Positions 32,879-41,506 of a stretch of DNA of 64,000 nucleotides are shown piece by piece. Position numbers and translations under genes: made by a program. Where the stretch lies: assembly GCA_045132055.1 (NCBI GenBank), contig JBGURP010000039.1:124001-188000 (forward strand), read 5' to 3'. Under the pieces are notes generated by a model. The model saw only the letters and a program-made list of their open reading frames with translations. It did no database searches and had not been told where the DNA came from. Origin of the DNA: F23-D06 sp045132055 (lineage in GTDB: Bacteria > Bacteroidota > Bacteroidia > Bacteroidales > WCHB1-69). Positions within the stretch are counted from its first letter, which is position 1, and the number at the start of each line of letters is the position of its first letter.

Positions 32879-33216
32879 TGTTCAGAAAAGAAACAGCACG
32901 ACATATTAAGAAAGCGCATTTTCGCTTGTTCCGATAGTGTGAATCTCGACAACTCGCATAATTAAGACCGGAATATGAGAAGAACGCTCATCTTAACGTA
33001 TGGTAATTGCCAATACATTAGGTGGGGCTTGTTCTTCCTTATTCGTCTTAAAGGGAGTCGAGCCCTGCACTATGGATAAGGTATGAATCTTGCTCCACTT
33101 TCTTTGTGTCTTCAGTAAATGCAAAAGGGCTGCCAAGTGGCTGCTACCCATAGATATACCATGGAAAATGAATAAAAAAGGGTTGGGAGGCGCACAATCA
33201 TGCGCCTCCTGTTTTC
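32879..33216 (+). ncRNA. Unidentified structured non-coding RNA, about 340 nt
   Basis: A transcription unit with promoter and terminator but no convincing open frame. Visible pairings: GCTGTT/AACAGC at the 5' end; AAGCG/CGCTT; a long-range two-part helix ATAGTG...CTCGAC (about 32935-32952) with GTCGAG...CACTAT (about 33057-33073); inside it TTAAGA/TCTTAA enclosing ATGAG/CTCAT; later CCACTT/AAGTGG and GGTAT/ATACC. It lacks the tmRNA start, the RNase P conserved GAGGAAAGTC block and an SRP core. It is longer than a usual 6S RNA; a 6S or Bacteroidales-1 type RNA cannot be excluded by eye. The remaining 33217-33316 holds only the yitT promoter. Confidence 0.65.
33186..33216 (+). terminator. Intrinsic terminator of the structured RNA
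   Basis: GGAGGCGCA, loop CAATCA, TGCGCCTCC, then TGTTTTC. Confidence 0.8.
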
Positions 33217-33253
33217 ATTTGCGGAATCGTAGCCGATATTGCCTTTTTTTGTG

Positions 33254-33261
33254 TAGATTTG
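33254..33261 (+). promoter_or_regulatory. TAnnTTTG promoter element for yitT
   Basis: Reads GTGTAGATTTGCAGCG, 56 bases before the ATG. Confidence 0.65.
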
Positions 33262-33316
33262 CAGCGGTTTCGGTGTATGGAAACCGATAATCTAACTAAT
33301 TGTAAAAGAAATAAAT

Positions 33317-34261
33317 ATGAAAAGTATTCTGCAGTTGTTAAAGACAAAAAAGTTTTGGGTGGAATTGTTGATCATGACAGTGGGTATGATGATGACGGCT
33401 TGCGCCGTTTATTATTTCTTGGTGCCCAGCAAACTCATCATTGGTACCATATCCGGTCTCTCCATTGTGGTGAGCGGTGTTTCTGAAAATCTCTTCGGCG
33501 TAGCGCTGCCCGTATCCACCGTCATTCTGGTAATTAACGCCATCCTTCTGGTTCTTGCCTATTTTCTGATTGGCAAGGAGTTCGGGGCTAAGACAGTCTA
33601 TACAGCCTTGATTCTTGGTCCGATGATGCGTGTTCTAGAGACCCATTTCCCATACGAGAGATTCATCCGCCCCGACGGTGCCATACCTTCCATTATGGGC
33701 GATATTTGGTTCGATTTGGTCTGCTTCGTGCTGATTTTGAGTGCGGCCCAGGCAGTTCTGTTCAAAATCAATGCTTCTACTGGCGGCCTTGATATTTTGG
33801 CCAAGATTGTCAACAAGTACTTGCATTTTGACATCGGAGCTTCTGTATCTGTGGCAGGCGCTGTCATTTGCTGCACGGCCTTTGCCATCAACCCGTTCTA
33901 TATGGTGGTTATCGGTCTCATCGGCACCTGGATTAACGGTCTGGTGGTCGATTATTTCACGGCGGGTCTCAACAACAAGAAGCGAGTCTGCATTGTTTCC
34001 AAGGATTACGACCGCATCCGTCGCTATATTATTGACGAGTTGGTTCGGGGTTGCACATTGTACGAAGTGATTGGCGGTTATACCAATGAACGCAGCATTG
34101 AGTTGGAGAGCTTGCTTACGAAGGATGAGTTTACCCAGTTGATGGCCTTCATCAACAAGAATGATATCCATGCCTTTATCACCGCAGGCAACGTCAGCGA
34201 GGTGTATGGCTTTTGGATAAAAGACAAAAAACGTCTCAAGATGCACGTTGATCAAAGGTAA
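33317..34261 (+). CDS. YitT family membrane protein (DUF161 + DUF2179)
   Basis: 314 residues: five or six membrane helices in the first 215 residues, with the family signature GTISGLSIVVSGVSE and a central NASTGGLDILAKIVNKY; then a soluble DUF2179 domain (about 225-290) with VCIVSKDYDRIRRYIIDEL and RGCTLYEVIGGYTNE. The transported substance is unknown. Followed 19 bases on by maf. Confidence 0.9.
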   Translation: MKSILQLLKTKKFWVELLIMTVGMMMTACAVYYFLVPSKLIIGTISGLSIVVSGVSENLFGVALPVSTVILVINAILLVLAYFLIGKEFGAKTVYTALILGPMMRVLETHFPYERFIRPDGAIPSIMGDIWFDLVCFVLILSAAQAVLFKINASTGGLDILAKIVNKYLHFDIGASVSVAGAVICCTAFAINPFYMVVIGLIGTWINGLVVDYFTAGLNNKKRVCIVSKDYDRIRRYIIDELVRGCTLYEVIGGYTNERSIELESLLTKDEFTQLMAFINKNDIHAFITAGNVSEVYGFWIKDKKRLKMHVDQR

Positions 34262-34280
34262 AACATACAACTATTTTATT

Positions 34281-34877
34281 ATGCTGATAGACACACTGAA
34301 CACATATCGCATTCTCTTGGCTTCCAAGTCGCCACGCCGCCGTGAACTGATGAATGGCATGGGACTTGATTTTGAGGTTGTCACCTTCGATGTGGAGGAA
34401 TCGTACGATCCGTCGATGCCGCCCGAAGAGGTGGTGAAGTATCTTTCCCGAATCAAGTTGTTGCCTGTGGATTTGTCCCAATATGATCCAAAGACACTTG
34501 TGGTGGCTTGCGACACGATAGTGGTGGTGGGAGACCGAATTTTGGGCAAACCTCATGATGCCCAAGAAGCGGCAGAGATGCTGCGGTCGCTGTCGGGGCG
34601 CACGCACACCGTGCTCAGCGGCCTTACCGTTGCCACCCCGCAACGCTCGCTTACTGACTGCTGTGCCTCTGAAGTGACTTTCGAGACTATTACAGACGAG
34701 GAGATCGACTACTACGTGCGTCAATATCGTCCATACGACAAGGCGGGTGCATATGGAGTACAGGAGTGGATCGGCTATATAGGCATCCGCTCCATTCATG
34801 GCTCTTTTTACAATGTGATGGGCCTTCCCACCTGCATGCTGTGGAAAATGATGAAGGAAGTGGTGAAGGAAGGGTGA
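34281..34877 (+). CDS. maf: Maf-like nucleoside triphosphate pyrophosphatase
   Basis: 198 residues from this ATG; an open frame extends 33 bases upstream across the yitT stop. Conserved: ILLASKSPRRRELM, then ACDTIVVVGDRILGKPHDAQ, LRSLSGRTHTVLSGL and YDKAGAYGVQEW. The family hydrolyses dTTP, UTP or modified nucleotides and acts in house-cleaning or division arrest. Confidence 0.94.
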   Translation: MLIDTLNTYRILLASKSPRRRELMNGMGLDFEVVTFDVEESYDPSMPPEEVVKYLSRIKLLPVDLSQYDPKTLVVACDTIVVVGDRILGKPHDAQEAAEMLRSLSGRTHTVLSGLTVATPQRSLTDCCASEVTFETITDEEIDYYVRQYRPYDKAGAYGVQEWIGYIGIRSIHGSFYNVMGLPTCMLWKMMKEVVKEG

Positions 34878-34947
34878 ATGAGGAATTTGGAAAGGGGAAT
34901 GGTAGGATGTTCCTTATGGACATCGAAGATGTATTCCCAAAGGTGGC

Positions 34948-34966
34948 TCCGCACGGAAGTGCGAGG
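34948..34966. repeat. Single REP-like hairpin between maf and the alanine symporter
   Basis: CGCAC-GGAA-GTGCG (34950-34963) with flanks CTC and AGG; same type as the GGAA-loop hairpin at 45427-45446 beside the transposase. No other site was seen in 34878-35013. Confidence 0.6.
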
Positions 34967-35013
34967 TGTAGTAACATAGGAATTTGAAATGATATAATTT
35001 TTAATAGAGTGTT

Positions 35014-36525
35014 ATGATGTTATTGGCGGTGTCCGTGGAAGAAATATCGCAGGTGCTCTCCTCTTGGGTGTGGAGCCCGGCGCTAGTGGTGCTGTGTCTA
35101 TGCTCGGCACTATACTTTTCCCTCAGGACGCGTTTCGTTCAGGTTCGTCGCTTTGGCGAAATGGCGCGATTGCTGTTCCATAATGACAAGACGCAGAAGA
35201 CAGGCATCTCTTCGTTTCAGGCTTTTGCCATGGCCTTGTCAGGGCGTGTGGGTACGGGCAACATCGTGGGCGTGGCTACGGCCATTGGCTACGGCGGTCC
35301 GGGAGCTATCGTATGGATGTGGATCATCGCCTTTCTGGGAGCCGGTTCAGCTTTCGTAGAAGCTACCCTGGCCCAGATTTACAAGGAAAACCACAACGGA
35401 CAGTTCCGGGGTGGCCCTTCGTATTACATTGAAAAAGGCTTACGTTGCAAGTGGCTGGCCGTGGTTTTTGCCGTCTGCTCACTCATTGCCTGCGGACTGC
35501 TCATGCCTCCGGTGCAAAGCAATGGCATCGCTATCGCATTTGTCAACTCCGTGCACGTACAACCCGTGTACATCGGATTGATTGTGGCCGGAGTGCTGGG
35601 TCTGGTCATCATCGGCGGCGTTACCCGCATTGCCAAGGTGGCGCAAATCGTGGCCCCGTTTATGGCCGTGCTCTACATAATCCTTGCTGTTGTGGTGCTC
35701 ATCTGCAATTATACTGCTATTCCATCCGTACTGGTGGACATGATAAAAGGTGCCATCGGTACGCATGAGGTGTTTGGTGGCATCATCGGCAGCACCATCG
35801 CTTGGGGCGTGAAGCGCGGCATCTATTCCAACGAGGCTGGGCAGGGTACAGGTCCTATCGTGGCTGGCGCCGCCAAGGTGTCGCACCCTGTGAAACAAGG
35901 CTTGGTGCAGGCATTCTCCGTGTATGTGGATACATTGCTCGTATGTACAGCAACTGCTGTGATGATCATGGCAGTGAAGACCTACAATGTGATGGATGCC
36001 AACACGGGCGAAGTTCTCTTTGCTTCTGCCTACAACCTCGGCGCACCGGATGTCTCCTATACCGCTACCGCTATAGGTACGTTGTTGGGAGCCAATTTGG
36101 GCAATATCGTAGTAGCCGTAGCCCTGGCTTTTTTCGCTTTCACGACCATTATTGCCTATTACTACTACGCGGAAACCAGCATCGTCTATCTTTTCGGAAA
36201 AGGTAAAAAGGAACATGTGGCAATATGGGTGCTCCGCATTTGCATCCTCATTGCCGTGGTGTTTGGCTCTGTCAAGGAGGCGCGCACAGCTTGGAATGTC
36301 GGCGACATCGGGGTGGGCATGATGGCATGGATCAACATCATCGCCATAATCCTGTTGTCTCCTAAGGCATTACGCACTTTGAAGGATTATGAGAAACAGA
36401 AGAACAATGGTGAAGATCCGGTTTTTGACCCCGAAAAACTGAACATCAAAAACGCCGAATTCTGGACCGAGCAGAAAAACGAATCCGACAATGCTCCCCA
36501 ACCCCCAACTCCCAACCTCCAATAG
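35014..36525 (+). CDS. Alanine/glycine:cation symporter (AGCS family)
   Basis: 503 residues, about eleven membrane helices. Family motifs: FQAFAMALSGRVGTGNIVGVA, with ATAIGYGGPGAIVWMW, and GVKRGIYSNEAGQGTGPIVAGAA (each shorter than the whole conserved block). Imports alanine or glycine with sodium. The C-terminal 40 residues are polar and proline-rich. Confidence 0.94.
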   Translation: MMLLAVSVEEISQVLSSWVWSPALVVLCLCSALYFSLRTRFVQVRRFGEMARLLFHNDKTQKTGISSFQAFAMALSGRVGTGNIVGVATAIGYGGPGAIVWMWIIAFLGAGSAFVEATLAQIYKENHNGQFRGGPSYYIEKGLRCKWLAVVFAVCSLIACGLLMPPVQSNGIAIAFVNSVHVQPVYIGLIVAGVLGLVIIGGVTRIAKVAQIVAPFMAVLYIILAVVVLICNYTAIPSVLVDMIKGAIGTHEVFGGIIGSTIAWGVKRGIYSNEAGQGTGPIVAGAAKVSHPVKQGLVQAFSVYVDTLLVCTATAVMIMAVKTYNVMDANTGEVLFASAYNLGAPDVSYTATAIGTLLGANLGNIVVAVALAFFAFTTIIAYYYYAETSIVYLFGKGKKEHVAIWVLRICILIAVVFGSVKEARTAWNVGDIGVGMMAWINIIAIILLSPKALRTLKDYEKQKNNGEDPVFDPEKLNIKNAEFWTEQKNESDNAPQPPTPNLQ

Positions 36526-36545
36526 CTACCGGCTAATGCCCCCTC

Positions 36546-36593
36546 CAATCCCTCTAAACTCTAAACTCTAAACTATAAACTCTAAACTATCAT
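36546..36593 (+). repeat. TAAACTC repeat tract before the M20 dipeptidase
   Basis: Six copies of CTAAACT with small changes (CTAAACTCTAAACTC, CTATAAACTC) ending TATCATATT just before the ATG. Nearly identical to the last 35 bases before rsh. Confidence 0.75.
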
Positions 36594-36596
36594 ATT

Positions 36597-37967
36597 ATGG
36601 AATCCAAACAATTCATTGAAGAAAATCAAAAACGTTTTTTAGACGAACTTTTCACCCTGTTGCGCATCCCGTCCATCAGTTCGGAGAGCGAGCACAAGCC
36701 GGACATGATCCGCTGTGCCGAGCGTTGGCGCGAGCTTATCCTTGAGGCAGGCGCGGACAAGTGCGAAGTGATGCCCGCCGAAGGCAACCCTATTGTCTAT
36801 GGCGAAAAAATCATTAATCCCAATGCCAAGACAGTGCTCGTTTATGGCCATTACGACGTGATGCCGGTAGATCCCGTTGACCTCTGGAACACGGAACCTT
36901 TTGAGCCGGTCATCAAAGACGGCAAGATCTGGGGCCGCGGCGCCGACGACGACAAAGGCCAGTCCTTCATGCACGCCAAGGCTTTCGAGACGATGATGAA
37001 GACCAACACGTTGCCCTGTAATGTGAAATTCATGCTGGAAGGTGAAGAAGAGATTGGTTCACCCAGCCTCTCCAAGTGGATTGTGGAGAACAAGGATTTG
37101 GTCAAGGCCGATGTCATCCTCGTGTCTGATACCAGTATGATTGCCACGGATGTGCCCTCCATCACTACGGGCTTGCGCGGACTTTCCTACTGGGAGATCG
37201 AGGTTACAGGACCCAATGCCGACCTGCACTCCGGCATCTTCGGTGGCTCCGTGGCCAATCCGCTGAACACTTTGTGCGAGATGATTGCCAAGTGCATGGA
37301 TGAGAACAACCACATCACTATTCCGCATTTCTACGATGACGTGGTGGAGTGCTCTGCCCGCGAGCGCGAACTGCTCAACATGGCCCCCTATAATGAGGAA
37401 GAATACAAGAAGTCGCTGGGCGTGAAGGCGCTCCGTGGCGAGAAGGGATATACCAAAATCGAGCATGTCGGTATTCGCCCGACGTTCGACTTGTGCGGCA
37501 TGTGGGGCGGATATACCGCCGAAGGTTCCAAGACTGTGCTCCCGTCCAAGGCATACGCCAAACTGTCTTGCCGTCTGGTGCCCAACCAAGATCACGAGAA
37601 GATTGCCGACTTGGTGAAGGACTATTTCGAGCAGAATGCGCCCGATTATGTGGAGGTGAAGGTTACCTCGTTGCACGGCGGTCAGGCATACGGTTGTCCT
37701 ACGGACCATCCCGCCTACAAGGCTGCGGAGGCTGCCTACATGGACACCTACGGCAAGTTGCCCATCCCGATGCGCAGCGGCGGTAGTATTCCAATTATCG
37801 CTACTTTTGAGAAAGTGCTGGGAATCAAGTCCATCCTGATGGGCTTCGGTCTTGGCGAAGATGCTATTCACTCACCCAACGAAAACTACAGACTGGATCA
37901 TTTCTACAAAGGTATAGAAACGATTATCCAATTCTATCAGCATTTTGCTGCAGCATCTTTGGTGTAG
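36597..37967 (+). CDS. M20 family dipeptidase
   Basis: 456 residues. Metal and catalytic sites: VYGHYDVMPVDPVDLW, then GRGADDDKGQSFMHAKAF, EGEEEIGSPSLSKWI, the dimerisation domain (about 195-350) and the last ligand region FGLGEDAIHSPNENY. A cytosolic enzyme splitting dipeptides, close to the DapE/carnosinase-like group. Exact substrate not known. Confidence 0.94.
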   Translation: MESKQFIEENQKRFLDELFTLLRIPSISSESEHKPDMIRCAERWRELILEAGADKCEVMPAEGNPIVYGEKIINPNAKTVLVYGHYDVMPVDPVDLWNTEPFEPVIKDGKIWGRGADDDKGQSFMHAKAFETMMKTNTLPCNVKFMLEGEEEIGSPSLSKWIVENKDLVKADVILVSDTSMIATDVPSITTGLRGLSYWEIEVTGPNADLHSGIFGGSVANPLNTLCEMIAKCMDENNHITIPHFYDDVVECSARERELLNMAPYNEEEYKKSLGVKALRGEKGYTKIEHVGIRPTFDLCGMWGGYTAEGSKTVLPSKAYAKLSCRLVPNQDHEKIADLVKDYFEQNAPDYVEVKVTSLHGGQAYGCPTDHPAYKAAEAAYMDTYGKLPIPMRSGGSIPIIATFEKVLGIKSILMGFGLGEDAIHSPNENYRLDHFYKGIETIIQFYQHFAAASLV

Positions 37968-37991
37968 TAGGATGCAGAAACACTCTGAGAT

Positions 37992-38023
37992 GGCGGTTGA
38001 CTGAAAAGTTGGCCGCCTTTTTT
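37992..38023 (+). terminator. Intrinsic terminator of the dipeptidase gene
   Basis: GGCGG...CCGCC with inner TTGACT/AGTTGG pairing and a TTTTTT run. It runs up to the stop of the converging VanX-like gene. Confidence 0.75.
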
Positions 38024-38798
38024 ATCGGTAAGTTTTCACAGGGAAGTTGAAATAGGTGTCGGGGTAGGGCTCGTTGCGGAGCGTGAAGTGCCACCATTCG
38101 CCCTGAACGGGGTAGAAGCCGTTTTGTATCATAATGTTACGCAACAACAAACGATTCTGTTGTTGCGCAGGGGTGATTTGGTCGCTGATAGCACGGGAAA
38201 CGCCTCCGAAGTAGTCGAAAATGCCGCCCATATCGACCTCTTTGCCCGTTTGGAGGTCCACCAAAGTCATGTCAACGGTGGAGCCGCGCGAGTGCCTGGA
38301 CTTGCGGGCCACATATCCGCGCGAGAAGATGGTAGTCTTTTGGATGTTTGGATAGAAAACGGACTTCATCGCCGTGTCGGCCGGGTCTTTCGACCATCGC
38401 ACAAAATGATCCACGGCGCATTGCGGGCGGTAGGCGTCGTAGATTTTGATTTTGTATCCTTTTTGTCGGAATTCATCATTCGCTTTCCGCAGCGCGGAGG
38501 CAGCTTTTTGGGTGATGAGGGCCACGGGCTCCTCGTACCCGTCGATGCGCGTGCCCACGAAATTGTTGGTGCTGTAGTAGCGGATTTCCAAGACAGCATC
38601 GGGAATGGAGTCGGAGAGCAAACAGAAACTGTCGGGCATGGGTTCGAGCCTAGCCTCGTCGGGAGTGCTCTCAACCATTGTGTCCGTATGTTGTTCCTGC
38701 GGCGGAGTTTGGGATTTTCTGCATCCGGAAAAGAAGAGAGTGAACGACACCAAAGAACAGAAAATCAATGTTTTATATGTGTATCTTCGATTGATCAT
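38022..38798 (-). CDS. D-Ala-D-Ala dipeptidase lipoprotein (VanX/DdpX-like, M15D)
   Basis: 258 residues starting MINRRYTYKTLIF; a Met 24 bases upstream is inside the promoter region. Lipobox LFFSGC (Cys about 26) followed by an acidic-polar linker. M15D motifs: YDAYRPQCAVDHF, SRHSRGSTVDMTLVD with the zinc His and Asp, MGGIFDYFGG, and EWWHFTL with catalytic Glu and third zinc His. Hydrolyses D-alanyl-D-alanine, probably in the periplasm for peptidoglycan recycling. No vanHA or vanRS genes are near, so resistance is not implied. Confidence 0.9.
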   Translation of the reverse strand: MINRRYTYKTLIFCSLVSFTLFFSGCRKSQTPPQEQHTDTMVESTPDEARLEPMPDSFCLLSDSIPDAVLEIRYYSTNNFVGTRIDGYEEPVALITQKAASALRKANDEFRQKGYKIKIYDAYRPQCAVDHFVRWSKDPADTAMKSVFYPNIQKTTIFSRGYVARKSRHSRGSTVDMTLVDLQTGKEVDMGGIFDYFGGVSRAISDQITPAQQQNRLLLRNIMIQNGFYPVQGEWWHFTLRNEPYPDTYFNFPVKTYR

Positions 38799-38819
38799 TA
38801 AAGGTGAAGAATTAGGTTG

Positions 38820-38827
38820 CAAAAATA
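38820..38827 (-). promoter_or_regulatory. TAnnTTTG promoter element for the VanX-like gene
   Basis: Minus strand reads TTGTATTTTTGCAACC, 22 bases before the ATG; divergent from ispD. Confidence 0.65.
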
Positions 38828-38868
38828 CAATCTTCCGTGCAGATCCGCGTTATCCGCGGAGATTTTAC

Positions 38869-38876
38869 TATCTTTG
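38869..38876 (+). promoter_or_regulatory. TAnnTTTG promoter element for ispD-wecB
   Basis: Reads TTTACTATCTTTGCCCC, 24 bases before the ispD ATG. A palindrome (CCGCGTTATCCGCGG, imperfect) lies just upstream. Confidence 0.7.
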
Positions 38877-38899
38877 CCCCCTCAAATTCGAAACACAAA

Positions 38900-39592
38900 A
38901 TGCACAATAATATTGCAGTTATCATGGCAGCGGGCAAGGGTGTCCGTGTGGGCGGAGAGGTCCCCAAACAGTTCATGCCTGTGAATGGCAGGATGCTGAT
39001 GGAGTACTCGCTGCAGACTTTCCAGGATCATCCTCGTATAGATGAGCTTTTTGTCGTGTTGCCGGAAGACTATCTGCAAATGTCTGAACTCCTGCAATAT
39101 CTGTTCGATAACTATTCCAAGATTACGCGCATTTTGGCAGGTGGCGAAGAGCGTTTCCAGTCTTCCTGGAGTGCCATCCAGTGGTTTATCGATCGTCGAG
39201 AAGACAACCTGCTACTGCATGACGCCGCGCGCCCAGGTATGACTCCGAAGATTATTGACGACTTGTTGGACACCCTGGAGAATGCCGAGGCTGCCGTGAC
39301 GGCCATCCCTGCCACGGATACTGTGCTCAAAGTGAATGACAATATGCAGATGGAGGCCACACTTGACCGTAAAACGCTCTATTATGCCCAAACCCCGCAG
39401 GCGTTTCGTGCCGGTTTGCTGTACGATTGCTTTGAAGAATTGTTTGCCGACGGCACTTTCCTGCCCACAGATGAAAGCGGTGTGGTGGCCCATTATCGCC
39501 CGGATACCCCGATTAAGATTGTGCAAGGAAGCTCTGCTAATTTTAAAGTAACTTACTCTGAAGATATTATCCGGATTCCAGTTTCGGATTGA
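38900..39592 (+). CDS. ispD: 2-C-methyl-D-erythritol 4-phosphate cytidylyltransferase
   Basis: 230 residues from MHNNIAVIMAAGKGVRVGG; an earlier in-frame ATG at 38837 lies upstream of the promoter and was rejected. Signature parts: MAAGKGVR and EVPKQF (nucleotide binding), LLHDAARPGMTPKII, AVTAIPATDTVLKV and QTPQAFRAGLLYDCF. Third step of the MEP route to isoprenoids. Confidence 0.95.
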   Translation: MHNNIAVIMAAGKGVRVGGEVPKQFMPVNGRMLMEYSLQTFQDHPRIDELFVVLPEDYLQMSELLQYLFDNYSKITRILAGGEERFQSSWSAIQWFIDRREDNLLLHDAARPGMTPKIIDDLLDTLENAEAAVTAIPATDTVLKVNDNMQMEATLDRKTLYYAQTPQAFRAGLLYDCFEELFADGTFLPTDESGVVAHYRPDTPIKIVQGSSANFKVTYSEDIIRIPVSD

Positions 39593-39605
39593 TGATTTGT
39601 TGCTA

Positions 39606-40673
39606 ATGAAGATGAAGATACTCAGTGTGATAGGGGCGCGTCCCCAGTTTGTGAAAGCCGCCGTGGTGAGTGCGGAGATTGCCCGCACGCCGGATCTTGT
39701 GGATGTGCTCGTTCATACTGGCCAACACTTTGACTCCAATATGTCGCAACTCTTCTTTGAGGAGATGGGGCTGCGCAAGCCGGACTACTATCTGGGCGTA
39801 CATAGCCTCCCGCATGAGGAGATGGTGCAGCAGATGCAGGAGCAGATGGTGGAGATTATCAAAACGGAGTGTCCCGACTGGGTACTGGTATATGGCGACA
39901 CGGACTCCACGCTGGCCGGCGCGCGCGCTGCGCATGCGTGTGGCGTGAAGCTCTGCCATGTGGAGGCTGGCCTGCGCTCGTTCAATCCGAAGATGCAGGA
40001 GGAGTACAACCGCATCCAAACCGACCGCATCAGCGACTTGCTATGCGTGCCCACGGAAGTGGCGGTGGAGAACCTCCGGCGCGAGGGCTTGGATATGGGC
40101 AAGGTGGTACTCACCGGTGATGTGATGAAGGATGCCGCCCGTGCATTTCTGCCCATGGCCCGCAAACAGCAAGTGGACATTCCCGAAAAGTTCGTGCTCT
40201 GCACGCTTCACCGCGCTGAAAATACAGATAATCCAGACATTTTGAAAGAACTGATGCTCTCGCTGGAGCTGATTGCCGAGTTTGTGCCAGTGGTCCTGCC
40301 GTTGCACCCGAGAACGAAAAACAAGCTGAATGAGATTTCTTATCCGTTCGAAACCTCCCGCGTCCAATTCATCAATCCAGTTGGCTATTTGGAGATGCTG
40401 TATCTGCTAAATCATTGTGCATTAGTGCTTACCGACAGCGGTGGCGTGCAAAAGGAGGCCTATTTTGCCCACAAGTATTGCCTTACCCTGCGCGAGGAAA
40501 CGGAATGGGTGGAACTGTGTGCCCGCGGGTATAACCATCTGTTAGGGCATAATCATATAGACATCGTAACAACTACCCGGAACTTTTTGGAGATGCCGCC
40601 CATTTTTGCCGATGACTTATACGGCAATGGTCATGCTTCCTATCAAATTGTGCAGGCTATATTGCAGCGGTAG
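39606..40673 (+). CDS. wecB: UDP-N-acetylglucosamine 2-epimerase (non-hydrolysing)
   Basis: 355 residues from the first ATG (a second one follows two codons later). Conserved: SVIGARPQFVKAAVVSAEI, then GQHFDSNMS, YGDTDSTLAGARAAH, CHVEAGLRSFNPKMQEE, TLHRAEN and LTDSGGVQKEAYFA. Makes UDP-ManNAc for surface glycans. No glycan genes adjoin; it follows ispD 13 bases on and likely shares its promoter. Confidence 0.94.
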   Translation: MKMKILSVIGARPQFVKAAVVSAEIARTPDLVDVLVHTGQHFDSNMSQLFFEEMGLRKPDYYLGVHSLPHEEMVQQMQEQMVEIIKTECPDWVLVYGDTDSTLAGARAAHACGVKLCHVEAGLRSFNPKMQEEYNRIQTDRISDLLCVPTEVAVENLRREGLDMGKVVLTGDVMKDAARAFLPMARKQQVDIPEKFVLCTLHRAENTDNPDILKELMLSLELIAEFVPVVLPLHPRTKNKLNEISYPFETSRVQFINPVGYLEMLYLLNHCALVLTDSGGVQKEAYFAHKYCLTLREETEWVELCARGYNHLLGHNHIDIVTTTRNFLEMPPIFADDLYGNGHASYQIVQAILQR

Positions 40674-40675
40674 TT

Positions 40676-41494
40676 TCAGAAATTCCAAGCGGAAATCGAA
40701 TATTTGGCTTCAATCTTGTTCTCTATCTCATCTTCCAATTGTGGGAAGAAATCTATTCCGGTCATTTTCTCAATTTGGTCCACAGTCTTGCAGTAAGTGC
40801 TCAGCGGACGAGTCCCTGCCACGTTATCGAAATAGAATCCAATGGCTTCCCATTGTCCGTTGATGTAGCACAGGAGCACTTTGTAGAAGGCGTCAGGTAC
40901 TACTACGCGGTGTTTGCCAATGGTTTGGGGATTGTCGGACACAATGGGGCCGCAGACCACATATACATTGTCGTGTTGCCGCGCCCAGGTCCAGATTTGC
41001 TGTTCCAGCTCTTTCCATACGCCGCCGTTGAGGTTGTGGTTTTGCGGACATACATTGGACATGTAGAAGCTCTCCCGCATGGCGTTTTCATCCCACTTCA
41101 TGTCGCCCGCCGGAGCCATGTGCCCGCGGTCGTACCCAGAATCGTTGTAATCCCAGTATTCAGGACAGACGCCCTTGACATCGGGATCTTTCTCAAAACG
41201 ATTGTACCGTTCCACCTTGCCGTAGCTCTCCTCACGGGTTAGCTCGTAAGCCACCCAGTTGGGAATGCGCCATTCGGGATTGTAGCTCACCGTAAAGCCG
41301 GTATGCTGAATAATCTGTTCGGGGCGTGTCACGGTGAACACGGGGATTTCCAAGGAATCAGGATAGGAAATCTGCTCGGTAGTGGATGCTTTGATTTCAT
41401 CCTTGTTTTTCTGGGCAAATGAAAAAAAGACCCAAAGACTTGAAATCAGGGCGATGAAAAGCAAGATGAGAATGGGTACTTTTTTCTTTTTCAT
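40676..41494 (-). CDS. DNA/RNA non-specific endonuclease (NUC1 family), membrane-anchored or exported
   Basis: 272 residues. One N-terminal hydrophobic segment (about 6-26, PILILLFIALISSLWVFFSF) that is a signal anchor or signal peptide, then the nuclease with DRGHMAPAGDM (His general base), FYMSNVCPQNHNLNGGVWKE (magnesium Asn) and VYVVCGPI. Degrades nucleic acids outside the cytoplasm, perhaps for nutrition. Converges with wecB with two bases between the stops. Confidence 0.92.
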   Translation of the reverse strand: MKKKKVPILILLFIALISSLWVFFSFAQKNKDEIKASTTEQISYPDSLEIPVFTVTRPEQIIQHTGFTVSYNPEWRIPNWVAYELTREESYGKVERYNRFEKDPDVKGVCPEYWDYNDSGYDRGHMAPAGDMKWDENAMRESFYMSNVCPQNHNLNGGVWKELEQQIWTWARQHDNVYVVCGPIVSDNPQTIGKHRVVVPDAFYKVLLCYINGQWEAIGFYFDNVAGTRPLSTYCKTVDQIEKMTGIDFFPQLEDEIENKIEAKYSISAWNF

Positions 41495-41506
41495 AATCAG
41501 ATGAGG

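Noticed and set aside
32879..33216. Structured RNA considered as tmRNA, RNase P RNA or SRP RNA
   Set aside because: No tRNA-like end or tag frame, no GAGGAAAGTC-type block, no GGAA-capped SRP helix seen by eye.
38022..38798. VanX-like protein taken as vancomycin resistance
   Set aside because: No vanH, ligase or regulator adjoins; periplasmic lipoprotein versions are normal peptidoglycan enzymes.
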